This document shows positions 54,338 to 57,122 of a DNA stretch of 57,122 nt, piece after piece. Source of the DNA: Candidatus Woesearchaeota archaeon (GTDB lineage Archaea; Nanobdellota; Nanobdellia; Woesearchaeales; UBA10216); NCBI GenBank assembly GCA_016185705.1, contig JACPMZ010000008.1:1-57122 (forward strand), in the 5' to 3' direction. The translations under genes and the position numbers were made by a program. Within the stretch, counting starts at the first letter, position 1. Each line of letters opens with the position of its first letter. The notes under the pieces are model-generated. The model saw only the letters and a program-made list of their open reading frames with translations. It was not told the origin of the DNA and searched no databases.

Positions 54338-55309
54338 TTATTCTATAACCTTCAGCTTTCCCCTGAAGTCTTCAAGCGTTTCGTACCCTTTCTTGTCCAT
54401 GTATTCCCGCAGTTCTTTTTGTATTCTTTCAAACACTCCCGGCCCATGCTGCAGGAATGCTGTTCCCACTTGCACTGCGGTTGCGCCTGCCAGGATGTAT
54501 TCAAATGCATCAACTCCTGTAAACACTCCGCCTACGCCTATAATTGGCGTTTTGCCTTCGCTTAACTCGTAGAATTTCCTGACGTTTGCGAGCGCTGTCG
54601 GCTTGATATACTGCCCTCCCAATCCACCGAATCCGCCTTTGGGCTTTATTACTGTCTGCTCTTTCTCAGGGTCTATGACCAGCGCGTTGCCTACGGAATT
54701 TATTGTGCTGATAAACTTAATGTCATGCTTCTTCAGCACTTTCCATGCCTGCTCAAAGTGCACGAAGTCAAAGTACGGAGGCAGCTTTATCCCTACTGGC
54801 TTGTTTGATATTCCCAAAGCCGCTGTCAGCAGCTCGTCCACGTACTGCATGTCATACCCTGCTGTGGGCTTGCCTATTGTGTTCGGGCTGCCCGGGTTAA
54901 ATTCTATGAAGTCAGCTTCTGAATCGTTGAATGCCTCAAAAATTATTTCGTTGTCCTGCCGCGTTAATCCTGAAATGCTTGGTATTATGGGCTTGCCGAA
55001 TTTTTTCAGCGCAGCAACAAACTCTATGTATTTTCTGTATCCTAAGTTCGGAAGCCCCATTGAGTTTATTGAGCCGAATGCAAGGTCGCGGTATCTGGGC
55101 TCAGGATTTCCTTCACGAGCTTCCAGCGTGCAGGACTTCATTGTTATTGCAGAGCTTTTTGATTTTCCGATTACTTCCAGCTCTTCCAGTGTTACGTCAG
55201 CAGGTCCTGCTGCGTTGAACACGCACGTTTCCATGCTTATTCCGCAGATTTCTGTTGCGATGCTTGCCATTTTGAATTCTATCGCTCTTCGGCGCAGTTC
55301 AGCGCTCAC
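54338..55309 (-). CDS. pyrD: Dihydroorotate dehydrogenase, class 1A-like
   Basis: 323 residues from GTG 55309, which has a strong GGGAGGG 6 nt upstream but lies in a hairpin arm. ATG 55270 (MASIATEICG) gives 310 residues, closer to the Lactococcus class 1A enzyme. FMN/orotate motifs: KSSAITMKSCTLEAREGNPEPRY, INSVGNALVIDPE, IKPKGGFGGLGGQYIKPTALANV, GVGGVFTGVDAFEYILAGATAVQVGTA. The catalytic-base loop reads FNPGSPNTIGKP where class 1 enzymes have NxSCPN: Ser replaces Cys, as in class 2. No pyrK nearby. Confidence 0.9.
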   Translation of the reverse strand: MSAELRRRAIEFKMASIATEICGISMETCVFNAAGPADVTLEELEVIGKSKSSAITMKSCTLEAREGNPEPRYRDLAFGSINSMGLPNLGYRKYIEFVAALKKFGKPIIPSISGLTRQDNEIIFEAFNDSEADFIEFNPGSPNTIGKPTAGYDMQYVDELLTAALGISNKPVGIKLPPYFDFVHFEQAWKVLKKHDIKFISTINSVGNALVIDPEKEQTVIKPKGGFGGLGGQYIKPTALANVRKFYELSEGKTPIIGVGGVFTGVDAFEYILAGATAVQVGTAFLQHGPGVFERIQKELREYMDKKGYETLEDFRGKLKVIE

Positions 55310-55350
55310 TTTTTTCCCTCCCTTGATTTGCGGGGGAGGGAAAAAAGGTG
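55307..55350. repeat. CT/AG hairpin overlapping the pyrD start
   Basis: Arms CACTTTTTTCCCTCCC and GGGAGGGAAAAAAGGTG, about 16 bp, loop TTGATTTGCGG. On the mRNA the 3' arm is GGGAGGGAAAAAAGUG, i.e. ribosome-binding site and possible GUG start of pyrD. Confidence 0.7.
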
Positions 55351-55366
55351 GGCGGTTGAATGTGCG

Positions 55367-55864
55367 CTACTGCGAAATCGCTTTCAGTTTATCCATCACT
55401 ATCTTTACTGATGGCGTCATTTCGCCTTTTTTAATCATTTCCGTTATTTCAGCGAGCGTCATGAATCTGCCGTGCTCTATCTCTGATTCCTGCAGCTTCA
55501 GTTTTCCGTCATAAATGCATCTGTACACTTTTGCGTTCGTGTTTACATCCTTGCTGCGGTATTTGTAGTCAAACAGGTATTGCAGCTTTGCTCCGCTTAT
55601 TCCTGCTTCTTCTTCCAGTTCGCGGACAGCGCATGAGTCGTAGCTTTCTCCTGAGTCCGCTATTCCTCCAAACTTTGCGTCGTACACGCTTGGGTGCAGC
55701 GGCAGGTTTCTGCTGCGCTTGTGCACGAACAGCTCTCCTTTGGAATTGAACACAAGCACGTTTGCTACTCTGTGCAGCAAAGCGTTTTTGTGCATCTCTT
55801 CCCACGGAACGCTCTTGAGAACAATATCGTTATCATCCACTATGTCAACGTAGTGCGTGTTCAT
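55367..55864 (-). CDS. Nudix hydrolase, IPP-isomerase-like
   Basis: 165 residues from ATG 55864 (MNTHYVDIVDDNDIVLKSVPWEEMHKNALLHRVANVLVFN); an ATG ten codons earlier is possible. Intact Nudix box GIADSGESYDSCAVRELEEEAGI (GX5EX7REUXEEXGU). The N-terminal VDIVDDNDxV and LLHRVANVLVF resemble the YfcD/Idi-like branch, which hydrolyses nucleoside or isoprenoid diphosphates. Its 5' end overlaps the upstream Nudix gene by 20 bp. The two are paralogs in tandem. Confidence 0.85.
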   Translation of the reverse strand: MNTHYVDIVDDNDIVLKSVPWEEMHKNALLHRVANVLVFNSKGELFVHKRSRNLPLHPSVYDAKFGGIADSGESYDSCAVRELEEEAGISGAKLQYLFDYKYRSKDVNTNAKVYRCIYDGKLKLQESEIEHGRFMTLAEITEMIKKGEMTPSVKIVMDKLKAISQ

Positions 55865-56369
55865 TTTTGGTTTCAAGGTATTTGTTGAATGCAATTTCTC
55901 CGGTCGGCGTGAATTGCCCGGCAGAAATTATTTTTTTTACGTCTTCTGCTACCAGGAATTTGATTTCGTCTATTTCCTCCGGCTGCGGATTTACGTTTCT
56001 GCTGTGCAGGAGCTCGTATGCTTTGTAGTTGGCGTTATCCTGCTCAGACCGGTATTTTAGCGCAAAATTTGTGCCGCGCATTAATTGTATTTTTGACACC
56101 CCTGTTATCCCGAATTCCTCAGCAAGCCCCCTTATTGCTGCTGCTTCAAAGCTTTCGCCGCTCCGCACGGTTTCTCCCATTCCTATGTCCCATTTTCCGG
56201 GGTGGATGTCTTTGCTTTCCTGGCGTTTCTGCACAAGGAACTTTTTTTCATTGACAATTATTACTATTGCACATTTGTGGAGCAGTGCTTTTTGCCGCAT
56301 TTCTTTTCTCGTTGCCTTCCTTATGAACTTGTTGTTGTCATCAACAATGTCAACCATTTCTTCAGCCAT
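55845..56369 (-). CDS. Nudix hydrolase paralog with altered Nudix box
   Basis: 174 residues. EMVDIVDDNNKFIRKATRKEMRQKALLHKCAIVIIV matches the downstream paralog. The Nudix box is GETVRSGESFEAAAIRGLAEEFGI: the REUXEE motif reads RGLAEE, with Gly in place of the first Glu. The EE pair that carries most metal ligands remains, so activity may be weakened rather than lost. TATA-like ATTATATATTA (minus strand) lies about 20-30 bp before the ATG. Confidence 0.82.
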   Translation of the reverse strand: MAEEMVDIVDDNNKFIRKATRKEMRQKALLHKCAIVIIVNEKKFLVQKRQESKDIHPGKWDIGMGETVRSGESFEAAAIRGLAEEFGITGVSKIQLMRGTNFALKYRSEQDNANYKAYELLHSRNVNPQPEEIDEIKFLVAEDVKKIISAGQFTPTGEIAFNKYLETKNEHALR

Positions 56370-56384
56370 TTTTCAAAGAGAAAA

Positions 56385-56402
56385 CAGTGTAATATATAAT
56401 AT
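56385..56402 (-). promoter_or_regulatory. Promoter of the tandem Nudix genes
   Basis: TATA box ATAATATTATATATTACA on the minus strand, centred about 25 bp before the ATG at 56369, in the short spacer after the partial gene at the right edge. Confidence 0.5.
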
Positions 56403-56417
56403 TATCCCCTAACCAAT

Positions 56418-57122
56418 TTATCGTTGCGCAGCTAATTCTTCCAGTTGCGCAGCGGGTTGCCGAGGCGCTGCTGCAAAATGCACTAGGGGATAATGCAGGT
56501 TGCTTACCATGAGGATTTGGTTGCCTCCCAATCCCGCCAAGTGCCCGTGCGGAGTGCTTGTCAAGCCAGGCCTGCTCACGTCGACTACCCTTACTTTGAG
56601 GTCTTTGTCTCCGTAATACCTTTCTCCAATGATTCTAAGAAGCTGTTCTGCTTTGTCGCTTCCTCCAAGCACTGCAGTTATGCCTTTGTCTTTCATGGCG
56701 TAATCAATTCTTACAAGCCCTTCCACTCCTTCTGCCCACTCCTTGCCGTCTACAACGAAAATGGTTTTGCCGTCTTCTTCCCCAAGGTAGCGCAGGAATT
56801 CATCTTGCGGTATTTCTGGAGTTCTGATTATTACCCCGGCTTTGATGATTTCTGCGATGTTATCAGGATTTGTAAGATAGTGCGGTCTGTGGACTACTGC
56901 CACTACCTTCGCTCCTGCTGGTGTTTTTCCGGTAAATATGCCTGTTCCTGTGTAATAGCTTTTCCTCCATAAAGGGCTTTGTCCATTCAGGATTAGCTCG
57001 GCAGCAACATCCGGGGCATACATTTCCAGCAATCCGGCACTTCTTAATGCAGTCAGAACTTCATGGGGCTTGTGGCCATTGGATGTAACTGCGCTGACTG
57101 CCCTTCTTCTTGCCGCTAAGTC
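56418..57122 (-). CDS. Unrecognised protein, partial (5' end off window)
   Basis: The frame stays open to the right edge (..LAARRRAVSAVTSNGHKPHEVLTALRSAGLLEMYAPDVAAEL..), so the ATG at 57032 is internal or alternative. At least 234 residues. Visible segments: TPAGAKVVAVVHRPHYLTNPDNIAEIIKAG, IFVVDGKEWAEGVEGLVRIDYA, GITAVLGGSDKAEQLLRIIGERYYGD, STPHGHLAGLGGNQILMVSNL. These suggest an alpha/beta fold with a Gly-rich loop. I do not recognise the family. Confidence 0.55.
   Translation of the reverse strand, partial: DLAARRRAVSAVTSNGHKPHEVLTALRSAGLLEMYAPDVAAELILNGQSPLWRKSYYTGTGIFTGKTPAGAKVVAVVHRPHYLTNPDNIAEIIKAGVIIRTPEIPQDEFLRYLGEEDGKTIFVVDGKEWAEGVEGLVRIDYAMKDKGITAVLGGSDKAEQLLRIIGERYYGDKDLKVRVVDVSRPGLTSTPHGHLAGLGGNQILMVSNLHYPLVHFAAAPRQPAAQLEELAAQR

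Noticed and set aside
8091-55350. All CT/AG hairpins as simple transcription terminators
   Set aside because: No U-run follows the 3' arm, one lies inside a coding region and two overlap start sites, so termination cannot be the general explanation.

Overview
The window looks like part of an archaeal chromosome, most likely from a DPANN-type lineage (Woesearchaeota/Pacearchaeota-like; the exact group is inference). Archaeal signs are a PCNA sliding clamp, two PurP-type FAICAR synthetases, a membrane-anchored S16 Lon-like protease, an intron-bearing tRNA-Leu, TATA/BRE-like promoters (often AAACC followed by TTTATAAA or TTTAAA), DUF2683/RelE and AbrB/PIN toxin-antitoxin pairs, and a set of small coiled-coil proteins that I recall from DPANN genomes.

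Layout. 1-6.7 kb: an N-glycosylation-rich cell-surface protein locus. It holds a truncated paralog at the left edge, a 1575-residue Ig-repeat protein whose C-terminus is cut by a 7-nt deletion, and a tandem-HTH regulator overlapping its start. 6.8-18.4 kb: housekeeping and accessory genes (idi, two RelE-type TA modules, PfkB kinase, Fic enzyme with palindromic operators, PLD lipoprotein, Lon-like protease, rhomboid, thioredoxin reductase, PCNA, tRNA-Phe, OB-fold protein). 18.4-21.4 kb: an accessory island with a complete IS481-like element flanked by a 15-bp target duplication, a structured remnant, a three-gene cassette ending in a caspase-like protease, a candidate branched RNA and tRNA-Leu. 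21.7-23.0 kb: three overlapping genes for small coiled-coil proteins.

23.2-48.5 kb is a nearly complete de novo purine cluster, almost all on the minus strand: purA, split purH, purF, a purD-purN-MTHFS triple fusion, glyA, two small unknown genes, folD, purM, purSL, purQ, purE, purC, purB, two purP and guaA. Only guaB is missing for PRPP to AMP and GMP. One-carbon genes (glyA, folD, MTHFS) are built into the operon, and both the folate-dependent (PurH) and formate/ATP-dependent (PurP) routes to FAICAR are encoded. 48.7-55.3 kb carries pyrimidine synthesis (pyrF, pyrE, pyrC, pyrB, pyrD; no carAB, pyrG or pyrI seen). Two overlapping Nudix genes and a gene running off the right edge close the window.

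Two repeat systems cut across this layout. About 16 long hairpins (pyrimidine-rich 5' arm around CCCTCCCTT, purine-rich 3' arm around AAGGGAGGG, outer stem differing but still complementary from copy to copy) sit mostly between genes. One lies in frame inside purSL, and two overlap the ribosome-binding site or start of purH-C and pyrD. Separately, an 80-bp tandem repeat with a 12-bp inverted repeat occurs only in the spacers before purD and purH-N. The most interesting candidates for undescribed biology are the caspase-like three-gene cassette with its nearby branched-RNA candidate, the hairpin family, and the 80-bp arrays in the purine cluster.
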